NCBI GenBank assembly: GCA_910577045.1 | Contig: CAJTLB010000001.1 | Location: forward strand, 186,001-250,000 | DNA: 64,000 nt | Direction of reading: 5' to 3' | From: an uncultured Lachnospiraceae bacterium | GTDB lineage: Bacteria > Bacillota > Clostridia > Lachnospirales > Lachnospiraceae | Shown: positions 43,243 to 50,727 of the stretch, piece after piece | Layout of the letters: each line of letters begins with the position of its first letter | Numbering within the stretch: the stretch's first letter is position 1 | The notes under the pieces: model-generated | What the model saw: only the letters and a program-made list of their open reading frames with translations | The model's database searches: none | Told to the model about the DNA's origin: nothing | Translations under genes and position numbers: made by a program

Positions 43243-44742
43243 ATGAGTAATAAGAAAGTGGCGTTTCAGGATTTAATTCCATATTTGGAAAAAAATATGG
43301 CATTCCATACGGCAATCAATATTATAGATTGGGATGCGAATACGCTTGCGCCAGAAGAATCTTCAGAATATACAGCAAAAGCAATGGGGATTTTATCACA
43401 GGAACAATTTACATCTTTAATTAACCCTAAGGTAAAGGAGATTATGGAAGGGCTTAAGGAAGAGGCGTTAAGCCAGACAGAGAAAGCAATCCTTAGGCGG
43501 TTAAAAAAAGAATATCAAAAATCGGAAGCTGTCCCGGCAAATGAAATGAGAGAGTTTACAGAACTTGCTGCTAGGGCAACCAATGTATGGCAGAAGGCAA
43601 AAAAGGAGCAAAATTTTTCTCTTTATGCCCCTTATTTAGAAAAAATAGTGGAATATAAAAAGAAGTTTGCAGGTTATTCAAAAAAAGAAGGAGGAAGTCT
43701 TTATAATGTTTTATTAGATGGATATGAAGAATCTTTCCATGTAGAAGAACTTGACCGTTTCTTTTCAAAATTAAAAGAAGAGATTATCCCTCTTTTAAAA
43801 AAGGTAGAACAAGCAGAAGAAATTGATGACAGCTTTTTTTACCAAGAGTATGATATAGAAAAACAAAAAGAGTTTAATGTTTTTTTAGCAGAATATATGG
43901 GTTTTAATTTTAAACGAGGCGTAATTGCAGAAAGTGAACACCCTTTTACAACTAGCTGGCATAACCATGATGTGCGTATTACAACACATTATTATAAGGA
44001 TAATCTTTCTAGTGCAATTTTGTCTACAATCCATGAAGGAGGCCATGCTTTATATGAGCAAGGAATCCGTGATGAATTCACGCAGACCTTGGTAGGGGAT
44101 GGCGCTTCTTGTGCGATGCACGAATCACAGTCCCGGTTTTATGAAAATGTATTAGGGAGAAGCGAAGCGTTTTGGGAGCCGTTGTACCCTAAACTGCAAG
44201 ATACATTCCCAAAACAGTTGGGCCAGGTTTCTTTAGGGCAGTTTGTGCGTGCACTAAATAAAATAAAGGCAGATTTTATCCGTACAGAAGCAGATGAATT
44301 AACCTATTGCCTGCATATTATGGTACGGTATGAGTTAGAAAAGCAAATGATAGAAGAGGATGTGCCAGTGGATAAGCTGCCGGGGCTTTGGAACCAGAAG
44401 TACCAGGAGTATCTTGGGATAACGCCTAACAATGACAAGGAAGGGATTTTACAAGATGTCCATTGGTCTATGGGGGATATTGGGTATTTTCCGTCCTATG
44501 CCCTTGGGAACGCATTTGCTGCGCAGATTTACCATACAATGAAAAAGGAACTTCCTGTAGAAGAACTGCTAAGGAAGGGAAAAATAGCAGAAATTACGGC
44601 ATATTTAAGGGAACATATCCATCAGTATGGGGCTTCTAAGGAGCCAAGGGAAATGCTAAAGGCATTAACAGGGGAAGAATTTAACCCAGATTATTATATT
44701 CAATATTTAAAGGAAAAGTTTGAACAGGTATATCAGTTATGA
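43243..44742 (+). CDS. M32-family metallocarboxypeptidase
   Basis: A 499-residue carboxypeptidase Taq-type (M32) enzyme that removes C-terminal residues from peptides in the cytoplasm. The zinc site is HEGGH in TIHEGGHALYEQG with a downstream glutamate in MHESQSRFYENVLGR. The tract EHPFTTSWHNHDVRITT is the family's HPF motif region. The length is normal. It overlaps the queH start by four bases (ATGA), so the two are coupled in translation. Confidence 0.93.
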   Translation: MSNKKVAFQDLIPYLEKNMAFHTAINIIDWDANTLAPEESSEYTAKAMGILSQEQFTSLINPKVKEIMEGLKEEALSQTEKAILRRLKKEYQKSEAVPANEMREFTELAARATNVWQKAKKEQNFSLYAPYLEKIVEYKKKFAGYSKKEGGSLYNVLLDGYEESFHVEELDRFFSKLKEEIIPLLKKVEQAEEIDDSFFYQEYDIEKQKEFNVFLAEYMGFNFKRGVIAESEHPFTTSWHNHDVRITTHYYKDNLSSAILSTIHEGGHALYEQGIRDEFTQTLVGDGASCAMHESQSRFYENVLGRSEAFWEPLYPKLQDTFPKQLGQVSLGQFVRALNKIKADFIRTEADELTYCLHIMVRYELEKQMIEEDVPVDKLPGLWNQKYQEYLGITPNNDKEGILQDVHWSMGDIGYFPSYALGNAFAAQIYHTMKKELPVEELLRKGKIAEITAYLREHIHQYGASKEPREMLKALTGEEFNPDYYIQYLKEKFEQVYQL

Positions 44743-45368
44743 ACCAAATAAATTACCAGAAAAAGTTGGATGCTTTTTTGGCAGGCTTGGAGTCTGTGCC
44801 TCATTTATTCCTGCATAGCTGTTGCGCGCCTTGCTCCAGCTATGTATTGGAATATTTGTCACAATATATGGAAATTACAGTATTTTATTATAATCCCAAT
44901 ATATCCCCAAAAGAGGAATACCGAACAAGAGTACAAGAACAAAAACGTTTGGTAGGTACAATGGAAACCATATGCCCAATCCATTTTGTAGAGGGGAATT
45001 ATAATCCTGAATATTTTTATATGGCAGTAAAAGGCCATGAAGAGGATAAAGAAGGACAAGAGAGGTGTTTTATTTGTTATAAGCTTCGGCTAGAGGAAGC
45101 AGCAAGAATGGCAAAAGAGGGAGGGTATGATTATTTTACTACAACCCTTAGTATTAGCCCTTTAAAAAATGCAGCGAAACTAAATGAAATAGGTGGGCAG
45201 TTAGCAGAAGAATATCATATCCCATATTTATATTCAGATTTTAAAAAGAAGAATGGCTATAAACGTTCGATTGAGCTATCAGAAAAATATGGGCTATACC
45301 GGCAAAATTATTGTGGATGTGTGTATTCCCGCAGGGAAAGGGAGGAGGAAAAAAATGCTTTTCATTGA
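44739..45368 (+). CDS. queH: Epoxyqueuosine reductase QueH
   Basis: A 209-residue QueH, which reduces epoxyqueuosine to queuosine in tRNA, replacing QueG in many anaerobes. The cysteine pattern is typical: LHSCCAPCSSYVLEYL at the N-terminus, RCFICYKLRLEEAA in the middle and QNYCGCVYSRRE at the end. These hold a 4Fe-4S cluster and an additional metal site. It overlaps the preceding peptidase gene by four bases and the next gene by 14 bases. Confidence 0.93.
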   Translation: MNQINYQKKLDAFLAGLESVPHLFLHSCCAPCSSYVLEYLSQYMEITVFYYNPNISPKEEYRTRVQEQKRLVGTMETICPIHFVEGNYNPEYFYMAVKGHEEDKEGQERCFICYKLRLEEAARMAKEGGYDYFTTTLSISPLKNAAKLNEIGGQLAEEYHIPYLYSDFKKKNGYKRSIELSEKYGLYRQNYCGCVYSRREREEEKNAFH

Positions 45369-45711
45369 ATATCCAAAATGTTCTACTTGCCAGAAGGCAA
45401 AAAAATGGCTAGATAACCAAAAAATTTCATATGAAGATAGGAATATTGTAGAAAACAACCCTACAAAAGAAGAATTAAAAAAATGGATTGCAGAAAGTGG
45501 GCTTCCAATAAAACGTTTTTTTAATACAAGTGGGATAAAATATAAAGAACTAGACTTAAAAGATAAATTAGCATCAATGAGTGAAGAAGAACAGATAGAT
45601 TTGCTAGCGTCAGATGGTATGTTAGTAAAACGGCCATTATTAGTGGCAAAGGGAGGAATATGCCCAGGGTTTAAAGAGGAAATTTGGGCGCAAATAGTAG
45701 AAGAAAAGTAG
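45355..45711 (+). CDS. ArsC/Spx-family thioredoxin-fold protein
   Basis: A 118-residue ArsC-family protein. The N-terminal redox motif is CSTC in IEYPKCSTCQKAKKWL; KRPLLV in MLVKRPLLVAKGG is the usual cis-proline region. Members include arsenate reductases, Spx-type regulators and proteins of unknown role. The CxxC pair points to an Spx/YffB-like thiol protein and not classic ArsC. No ars genes are near. The start has GGGAGGAGG upstream and lies inside the end of queH. Confidence 0.85.
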   Translation: MLFIEYPKCSTCQKAKKWLDNQKISYEDRNIVENNPTKEELKKWIAESGLPIKRFFNTSGIKYKELDLKDKLASMSEEEQIDLLASDGMLVKRPLLVAKGGICPGFKEEIWAQIVEEK

Positions 45712-45744
45712 TACAAGAAAATAAGGAGGAAGAAGATAAAGAGA

Positions 45745-46149
45745 ATGAAATATGTTTGGACACAGGATTTAGAAACAGGCAATGAAATAGTAGATAAACA
45801 GCATAAAGCATTAATAGAGGCATTTAATAGCTTATTGGATGCAAGTATGAAAGGCTATGGGCGCCAGGAGTTAGGGCAGACAATTAATTTTTTAGTAGAA
45901 TATACAAAAAAACATTTTTCAGACGAAGAGGATTTACAGGTTCGATATCGTTACCCAGATTATAAAAGGCATAAAAAACTGCATGATGATTTTAATGTAA
46001 CAGTACAAGAATTATGTGGGAAATTAATGGAAGAAGGGCCTACGCTTTCTTTGCTGGGAAGGGTAAACCGGGAAATGGGGGATTGGTTAATCAGCCATAT
46101 AAAGGGTGAAGATAAGATTTTAGCAGAGTATATAAAAAAATATACATAG
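45745..46149 (+). CDS. Bacteriohemerythrin
   Basis: A 134-residue hemerythrin-like protein that binds oxygen at a di-iron site. All expected ligands are present: His20, His57, Glu61, His76, His80, His118 and Asp123, in tracts such as DKQHKALIEAFN and YKRHKKLHDDF. In anaerobes such proteins may sense, store or remove oxygen. The ribosome site TAAGGAGGAAG precedes the start. It lies 33 bases after the ArsC-like thiol protein, so a shared oxidative-stress role is possible. Confidence 0.92.
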   Translation: MKYVWTQDLETGNEIVDKQHKALIEAFNSLLDASMKGYGRQELGQTINFLVEYTKKHFSDEEDLQVRYRYPDYKRHKKLHDDFNVTVQELCGKLMEEGPTLSLLGRVNREMGDWLISHIKGEDKILAEYIKKYT

Positions 46150-46168
46150 AAGTTAAAAGAAAAAACAG

Positions 46169-46197
46169 TTGCATTTTTTTTAGAAATGGTGTAGTAT
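46169..46197 (+). promoter_or_regulatory. Sigma-A promoter for asd
   Basis: TTGCAT at 46169-46174 and TAGTAT at 46192-46197 with a 17-bp spacer. Confidence 0.6.
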
Positions 46198-46266
46198 ATC
46201 ACAAGAGGCAGACATATGTCCGTGATAGAAAAACAAATTTGAAAAAATTGTATGAGGTGAAGAAAA

Positions 46267-47352
46267 ATGAGCCAAAAATTAAAAGTGGGTATTTTAGGTG
46301 CAACAGGAATGGTAGGACAGAGGTTTATTTCTTTATTGGAGGACCATCCTTGGTTTGAAGTGGTTACAGTGGCAGCAAGCCCTAGAAGTGCAGGGAAAAC
46401 TTATGAAGAAGCCGTAGGCGGGAGATGGAAAATGGCAACACCTATGCCAGAAGCGGTAAAGAAGCTTGTGGTTATGGATGTAAACGAAGTAGAACAAGTA
46501 GCAGCTACCATTGATTTTGTATTTTCTGCTGTTGATATGACAAAAGAAGAGATTAAGGCAATCGAGGAGAAATATGCAAAAACAGAGACGCCGGTGGTTT
46601 CGAATAATAGTGCACATAGATGGACACCAGATGTGCCAATGGTAATCCCTGAAGTAAACCCAGAGCATTTTGAAGTAATTGTTTCCCAGAAAAAGAGGTT
46701 AGGCACAACAAAAGGCTTTATTGCCGTAAAACCAAATTGTTCCATTCAAAGCTATGCGCCTGTATTAACTGCATGGAAAGAGTTTGAGCCATATGAAGTA
46801 GTGGCAACTACTTACCAGGCAATTTCAGGGGCAGGGAAAACTTTTAAAGACTGGCCAGAGATGGTAGAAAATATTATCCCTTATATTGGTGGCGAAGAAG
46901 AAAAGAGCGAACAGGAGCCATTGCGTTTATGGGGTAAAATTGAAAATGGTGTAATTGTAAAGGCAGAAGAGCCAAAGATTACTTGCCAATGTATCCGGGT
47001 CCCTGTGTTAAATGGGCATACAGCAGCCGTATTTGTAAAGTTTAGGAAAAAACCAACAAAAGAACAGTTAATTGAAAAATTAGTAAGCTTTAAAGGGCTT
47101 CCACAAGAATTAGGGCTTCCAAGTGCGCCAAAGCAATTTATTCAGTATATGGAAGAAGATAATAGGCCGCAGGTAGCATTAGATGTGGATTTTGAACATG
47201 GCATGGGAGTTTCTATTGGGCGTATCCGTGAAGATAGTATCTATGACTTTAAATTTGTAGGGCTTTCCCATAATACAGTACGTGGTGCAGCAGGCGGTGC
47301 AGTCCTTTGTGCAGAGCTTTTAAAAGCACAAGGGTATATTACACAAAAATAG
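46267..47352 (+). CDS. asd: Aspartate-semialdehyde dehydrogenase (archaeal/fungal-type branch)
   Basis: A 361-residue enzyme that reduces aspartyl phosphate to aspartate semialdehyde, after aspartate kinase in the Lys/Thr/Met pathway. The NADP-binding start is VGILGATGMVGQRFISLL and the catalytic cysteine is in VKPNCSIQSYAPVL. ISGAGKTFKDWPEMV and HNTVRGAAGG are further markers. The motif set resembles the archaeal/fungal branch more than E. coli Asd. It has its own promoter and a strong terminator. Confidence 0.93.
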   Translation: MSQKLKVGILGATGMVGQRFISLLEDHPWFEVVTVAASPRSAGKTYEEAVGGRWKMATPMPEAVKKLVVMDVNEVEQVAATIDFVFSAVDMTKEEIKAIEEKYAKTETPVVSNNSAHRWTPDVPMVIPEVNPEHFEVIVSQKKRLGTTKGFIAVKPNCSIQSYAPVLTAWKEFEPYEVVATTYQAISGAGKTFKDWPEMVENIIPYIGGEEEKSEQEPLRLWGKIENGVIVKAEEPKITCQCIRVPVLNGHTAAVFVKFRKKPTKEQLIEKLVSFKGLPQELGLPSAPKQFIQYMEEDNRPQVALDVDFEHGMGVSIGRIREDSIYDFKFVGLSHNTVRGAAGGAVLCAELLKAQGYITQK

Positions 47353-47414
47353 TGGAATATAACAATTAATAGCAAGGATTTCCCTGCCTAAGAGGAAGGG
47401 GAGGGATTGTCTTG

Positions 47415-47438
47415 CCCCTAACTGGAGTGGATTGAAAC
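47415..47438 (+). repeat. Isolated CRISPR-repeat-like sequence (second copy)
   Basis: Reads CCCCTAACTGGAG followed by TGGATTGAAAC. It matches the copy at 23308-23334 (minus strand) in CCTAACT and in the 14-base ending GAGTGGATTGAAAC. No neighbouring repeat or cas gene is present. Confidence 0.4.
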
Positions 47439-47472
47439 AAGATATAACACAGTAATATTTTAAGAAAAAGTA

Positions 47473-47530
47473 ACAGTCAATAACAAGTTTACTGGCAAAG
47501 GGCTGGTAAGATGTTATTGGCTGTATTTTT
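47473..47530 (+). terminator. Strong terminator of asd
   Basis: A 13-bp stem ACAGTCAATAACA (47473-47485) with TGTTATTGGCTGT (47512-47524), one wobble pair, an inner TTAC/GTAA hairpin, then ATTTTTT. Confidence 0.85.
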
Positions 47531-47661
47531 TAGGAGAATAAAAGAAGATTCATGAAAAACTGCTAGACTATTTTGTCGTTTTGTGAGAAAATAGAAACGA
47601 GAATGTGCTGGATTTATCAGTGTCATTTGAAAGAACATCTATATCGAAAGGAGTCTTTATC

Positions 47662-48354
47662 ATGATTTATTCACATGAAGTAGAAAAAATGTGTACAGTG
47701 GCACAAGGCGTAAAACATGGCGCTGCTCCGATCCCGGAAGAAGCAAAATGGGTAAAATCCAAAGAGGTAAAGGATATTTCTGGTTTAACACATGGGATAG
47801 GCTGGTGTGCACCACAACAGGGTGCCTGCAAGCTTACATTAAATGTGAAGGAAGGGATTATCCAAGAAGCATTAGTAGAAACTATTGGATGCTCTGGTAT
47901 GACTCATTCTGCTGCTATGGCATCTGAGATTTTGCCAGGAAGGACAGTTTTGGAAGCATTAAATACAGACTTAGTATGTGATGCGATTAATACAGCAATG
48001 AGAGAGTTGTTTTTACAGATTGTATATGGAAGGACACAATCTGCATTTTCAGAAGAAGGGCTTCCAATTGGCGCAGGTTTAGAGGATTTAGGAAAAGGGC
48101 TGCGTTCCCAAGTTGGTACAATGTATGGTACTCTTAAGAAGGGACCTCGTTACTTAGAAATGGCAGAGGGATATGTAACAGGCATTGCGTTAGATGAAGA
48201 AGATCAAATTATTGGATACCAGTTCGTAAGCCTTGGAAAAATGACAGATTTCATAAAGAAGGGCGATGATCCAAATACTGCTTGGGAAAAGGCAAAGGGC
48301 CAGTATGGAAGAGTGGATGATGCAGTAAAGATTATCGATCCGAGACAGGAATAG
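47662..48354 (+). CDS. NifU-like iron-sulfur scaffold-type protein
   Basis: A 230-residue protein whose N-terminal region resembles the NifU/IscU scaffold fold. Conserved cysteines occur in GWCAPQQGACKLTLN and ETIGCSGMTHSAAMASE. The later part (GKGLRSQVGTMYGTLKKG) has no NifU counterpart. It is always or usually paired with a GGGtGRT gene in clostridial genomes, as here, with 13 bases between. The function of the pair is not known. The start at 47662 has GAAAGGAG upstream; the earlier in-frame codon lacks a site. Confidence 0.78.
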   Translation: MIYSHEVEKMCTVAQGVKHGAAPIPEEAKWVKSKEVKDISGLTHGIGWCAPQQGACKLTLNVKEGIIQEALVETIGCSGMTHSAAMASEILPGRTVLEALNTDLVCDAINTAMRELFLQIVYGRTQSAFSEEGLPIGAGLEDLGKGLRSQVGTMYGTLKKGPRYLEMAEGYVTGIALDEEDQIIGYQFVSLGKMTDFIKKGDDPNTAWEKAKGQYGRVDDAVKIIDPRQE

Positions 48355-48367
48355 GAGGTAGAGAACA

Positions 48368-49378
48368 ATGGCTTTATTTGAATCATATGAAAGAAGAATT
48401 GATAAAATCAATGCCGTATTAAACGGATATGGAATTGCTTCTATCGAAGAGGCAGAGAAGATTACAAAGGATGCAGGTTTGAATGTATATGACCAAGTAA
48501 AGAAGATTCAGCCTATTTGCTTTGAAAATGCTTGTTGGGCATATACAGTTGGTGCAGCGATTGCGATTAAAAAGGGATGCAAAAGGGCAGCAGATGCTGC
48601 TGCAGCAATTGGGGAAGGCTTACAGGCTTTCTGTATCCCAGGTTCTGTTGCAGACCAAAGAAAAGTTGGGTTAGGCCATGGGAATTTAGGTAAGATGCTT
48701 TTGGAAGAGGAAACAGATTGTTTCTGCTTTTTAGCTGGACATGAATCTTTTGCAGCAGCAGAAGGGGCAATTGGCATTGCAGAAAAAGCAAATAAGGTCC
48801 GTACAAAACCACTTAGAGTTATTTTAAATGGCCTTGGCAAAGATGCAGCGCAAGTAATTTCTAGAATTAATGGATTTACTTATATAGAAACAGAAATGGA
48901 TTATTATACTGGTGAAGTAAAGGAAGTATTCCGCAAAGCATATTCCACAGGGCTCCGTGCAAAAGTAAATTGCTATGGTGCCAATGATGTAACAGAAGGC
49001 GTTGCTATTATGCACAAAGAAGGCGTAGATGTTTCTATTACAGGGAATTCTACCAATCCTACTAGGTTCCAGCATCCAGTAGCAGGTACATATAAGAAAG
49101 AATGTATGGAGCAGGGAAAGAAGTATTTCTCTGTTGCTTCTGGCGGCGGCACAGGCAGGACTTTGCATCCAGATAATATGGCAGCAGGCCCAGCTTCTTA
49201 TGGTATGACAGATACAATGGGACGTATGCACTCTGATGCACAGTTTGCAGGTTCTTCTTCTGTACCAGCCCATGTAGAAATGATGGGATTAATTGGTATG
49301 GGAAATAACCCTATGGTTGGGGCTACAGTAGCTGTAGCAGTAAGTATTGAGGAAGCAGCGAAGGCTGGGAAATTCTAA
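48368..49378 (+). CDS. GGGtGRT-family protein
   Basis: A 336-residue protein named for its motif, seen here as ASGGGTGRTLHPDNM near residue 258. It is highly conserved among Clostridia, but its function is unknown. Other conserved tracts are CFENACWAYTVGAAIAIKKG, GHGNLGKMLLEEETDCFC and STNPTRFQHPVAGTYKKEC. It forms an operon with the NifU-like gene. The last 35 bases of the gene plus stop (49347-49381) are duplicated at 51022-51056, marking the insertion of a small element at its 3' end that leaves the protein intact. Confidence 0.85.
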   Translation: MALFESYERRIDKINAVLNGYGIASIEEAEKITKDAGLNVYDQVKKIQPICFENACWAYTVGAAIAIKKGCKRAADAAAAIGEGLQAFCIPGSVADQRKVGLGHGNLGKMLLEEETDCFCFLAGHESFAAAEGAIGIAEKANKVRTKPLRVILNGLGKDAAQVISRINGFTYIETEMDYYTGEVKEVFRKAYSTGLRAKVNCYGANDVTEGVAIMHKEGVDVSITGNSTNPTRFQHPVAGTYKKECMEQGKKYFSVASGGGTGRTLHPDNMAAGPASYGMTDTMGRMHSDAQFAGSSSVPAHVEMMGLIGMGNNPMVGATVAVAVSIEEAAKAGKF

Positions 49379-49381
49379 ATA
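49347..49381 (+). repeat. Left 35-bp direct repeat (attL-like), 3' end of the GGGtGRT gene
   Basis: Thirty-five bases starting TTGAGGAAGCAGCGAAGG and ending TTCTAAATA, including the stop codon, are identical to 51022-51056. The bases on both sides differ between the copies. Confidence 0.9.
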
Positions 49382-49402
49382 AACATTGAAAAACCCTTGA
49401 TT

Positions 49403-49452
49403 TCAGGGCATTCTGGACTATCTCGTATTGTCTGGTATGCCCTGATTTTTTT
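49403..49452 (+). terminator. Terminator just inside the element
   Basis: Stem TCAGGGCAT (49403-49411) with ATGCCCTGA (49437-49445) followed by TTTTTTT. It would now end the GGGtGRT transcript. Confidence 0.75.
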
Positions 49453-49454
49453 GT

Positions 49455-49510
49455 GCTACTTGACATTACTTGATATGCTACTTGACATGAAAACCACTTC
49501 TACTTGACAT
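49455..49510 (+). repeat. Direct repeats of CTACTTGACAT at the left end of the element
   Basis: CTACTTGACAT occurs three times with an exact 22-base period (11-mers starting at 49456, 49478 and 49500). A weaker copy, TACTTGATAT, lies between the first two. Two helical turns separate the copies, as in protein-binding arrays such as integrase arm sites. Related TTGAC units 11 bases apart lie near the right end (50960 and 50971). Confidence 0.75.
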
Positions 49511-49514
49511 GGAA

Positions 49515-49565
49515 ATCAGGCTACAAAATTCGAGTTTTTTCGCTTGATGAAATCAGTAGCCTGAT
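49515..49565. repeat. Inverted repeat in the left end of the element
   Basis: Perfect 9-bp arms ATCAGGCTA (49515-49523) and TAGCCTGAT (49557-49565). The unit AGCCTGAT recurs near the right end of the element at about 50991. Confidence 0.6.
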
Positions 49566-49632
49566 ACGCCGTATGTGTATTGTTTCAAAAAAATTTTTTT
49601 CGGAGGTGGATTCTAATGAGAACATGAGGTAA

Positions 49633-49800
49633 TGGGAGATTATTGATCTGGGAGTTTGTTATAAGAAGGAGGGGAGCGACCAATATGACTTTTATATCTC
49701 ACCTTTCAAGCTCTGGCAGTTGACCGGGTATGTGTATCAGGGAGATGAGATTGAGTTCCAGAAGATGGAGGAACGTAAGAAAATCAAAAAGAAAGGCTGA
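49633..49800 (+). pseudogene. C-terminal fragment of a degraded gene
   Basis: An open frame of 55 codons plus stop without a usable start codon, preceded in frame by TAA at 49630. It reads WEIIDLGVCYKKEGSDQYDF and continues with YISPFKLWQLTGYVYQGDEI to a basic end. The sequence looks like true protein, so it is probably the last part of a gene truncated when the element lost its interior. I cannot name the family. Confidence 0.55.
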
Positions 49801-49802
49801 TC

Positions 49803-49831
49803 TTGACACTGTGCTTTAGTAATTGTAGAAT
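49803..49831 (+). promoter_or_regulatory. Consensus promoter for the RelA/SpoT-fold gene pair
   Basis: TTGACA at 49803-49808 and TAGAAT at 49826-49831 with exactly 17 bp. Transcription would start near 49838, just ahead of the leader hairpin. Confidence 0.8.
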
Positions 49832-49848
49832 GATTTTAGTTTGATTGA

Positions 49849-49889
49849 GGCTGGTCAGACTGAGAGTTGGTCTGACTGGCCATCATTTT
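49849..49889 (+). promoter_or_regulatory. Terminator-like leader hairpin (possible attenuator)
   Basis: GGCTGGTCAGAC (49849-49860) pairs with GTCTGACTGGCC (49870-49881), 12 bp with two wobble pairs and a short loop, then ATCATTTTT. It stands between the promoter and the ribosome site of the RelA/SpoT-fold gene, so it could cause early termination or block translation. Confidence 0.65.
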
Positions 49890-49907
49890 TATCAGGGAGG
49901 TGGTTGT

Positions 49908-50534
49908 TTGGAAGATATATTGAAAAAGGATGGATTATCGTTTGAACTGCTGGAGAAATTATCCTATCGGTCTGACCTGGGTGTCCGGCTGAAGAAGAAT
50001 CTACATTATTTTGATAAAAAGAAGTTGTTTGACGAGCTGCTAAAGGTTCACAAATGGTATCTTAAGAGTATACAATTGCGAGGGATTTCCATAGACTACC
50101 GGATAAAAAGTATTCAATCAGCAATATTGAAATATGAAAGGTATTATCCGGATCATCAGGCCGCGAAGGTATTTAATGATATGTTAGGATTTCGTACTCT
50201 CTGTGATAACTATGAGGATGTCATCCAGATGTCTGGATATGATAAAATTCGGGTAGCAGATATGTCCTCTGGCAAAGCAAAGGATGATGGGTATCGGGGA
50301 GTTCATGTATATTTTCAGTTGAGCAGCTTTCACTATCCTATTGAGATCCAGTACAATACCTATTATGACCGTCAGCTCAATAACTGGTTGCATAAATATG
50401 TATATAAGAGGGGGTACAAAAATCAAGTTGGATATCGCTTGCGCCAGGAATATGAATGTGGTAAGATAAAAAATGAATATGAGTTTAGGGAGGTGCTTGA
50501 AGATGTGCTATCTGATTGCAAAGAAATTCGGTGA
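49908..50534 (+). CDS. RelA/SpoT-fold nucleotide pyrophosphotransferase-like protein (small alarmone synthetase type)
   Basis: A 208-residue single-domain protein of the RelA/SpoT synthetase fold. Its motifs follow family order: YRIKS near residue 64 (ATP-site Arg and Lys), FNDMLGFRTL with Asp91 and Arg96, DDGYRGVHVYF at 126-136 (the GYRSLH-type substrate loop) and YPIEIQ with Glu146. The usual RT after EIQ is replaced by YNT. There is no hydrolase, TGS or ACT domain. It may make (p)ppGpp-like nucleotides or modify another target such as tRNA, as toxin-type relatives do. The start TTG 49908 follows GGGAGGTGG; it overlaps a small gene by 32 bases. Confidence 0.82.
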   Translation: MEDILKKDGLSFELLEKLSYRSDLGVRLKKNLHYFDKKKLFDELLKVHKWYLKSIQLRGISIDYRIKSIQSAILKYERYYPDHQAAKVFNDMLGFRTLCDNYEDVIQMSGYDKIRVADMSSGKAKDDGYRGVHVYFQLSSFHYPIEIQYNTYYDRQLNNWLHKYVYKRGYKNQVGYRLRQEYECGKIKNEYEFREVLEDVLSDCKEIR

Positions 50535-50727
50535 TGCAGGCTGTGTAGCTCTGCAAACAGAGCATGGTCAGCATCTGGCAGATTTTGAGGAGAAGTTGAT
50601 GCAGGCAGTTGGTTACGATAAGATTCAGTTGGTGACAATTAGCAGGCCATCTGCTTATGGAGAATACGAGCCATACCATTTCTTTGAAACGGAGCAGGAG
50701 TTTGAAGAGGCAGTGAAAAGTTTGTAG
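50503..50727 (+). CDS. Small 74-residue partner protein of the RelA/SpoT-fold gene
   Basis: A 74-residue acidic protein beginning MCYLIAKKFGDAGCVALQ and ending with an acidic helix (FETEQEFEEAVKSL). It starts inside the upstream gene, in another frame, seven bases after AGGGAGGTG, so translation is probably coupled. It resembles small conserved proteins that I recall from clostridial mobile elements, but I cannot name a family with confidence. An antitoxin or regulatory partner is possible from the gene order alone. Confidence 0.65.
   Translation: MCYLIAKKFGDAGCVALQTEHGQHLADFEEKLMQAVGYDKIQLVTISRPSAYGEYEPYHFFETEQEFEEAVKSL

Larger units (their letters stand above)
47353..47661. other. Gene-free stretch with repeat and terminator
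   Basis: It holds the CRISPR-like sequence at 47415-47438, the asd terminator at 47473-47530, and a small inverted repeat CTATTTT/AAAATAG at about 47570-47592 upstream of the NifU-like gene. No gene is visible. Confidence 0.5.

Noticed and set aside
23308..47438. A CRISPR array
   Set aside because: Only two single, non-identical repeat-like units 24 kb apart, with no spacers and no cas genes.
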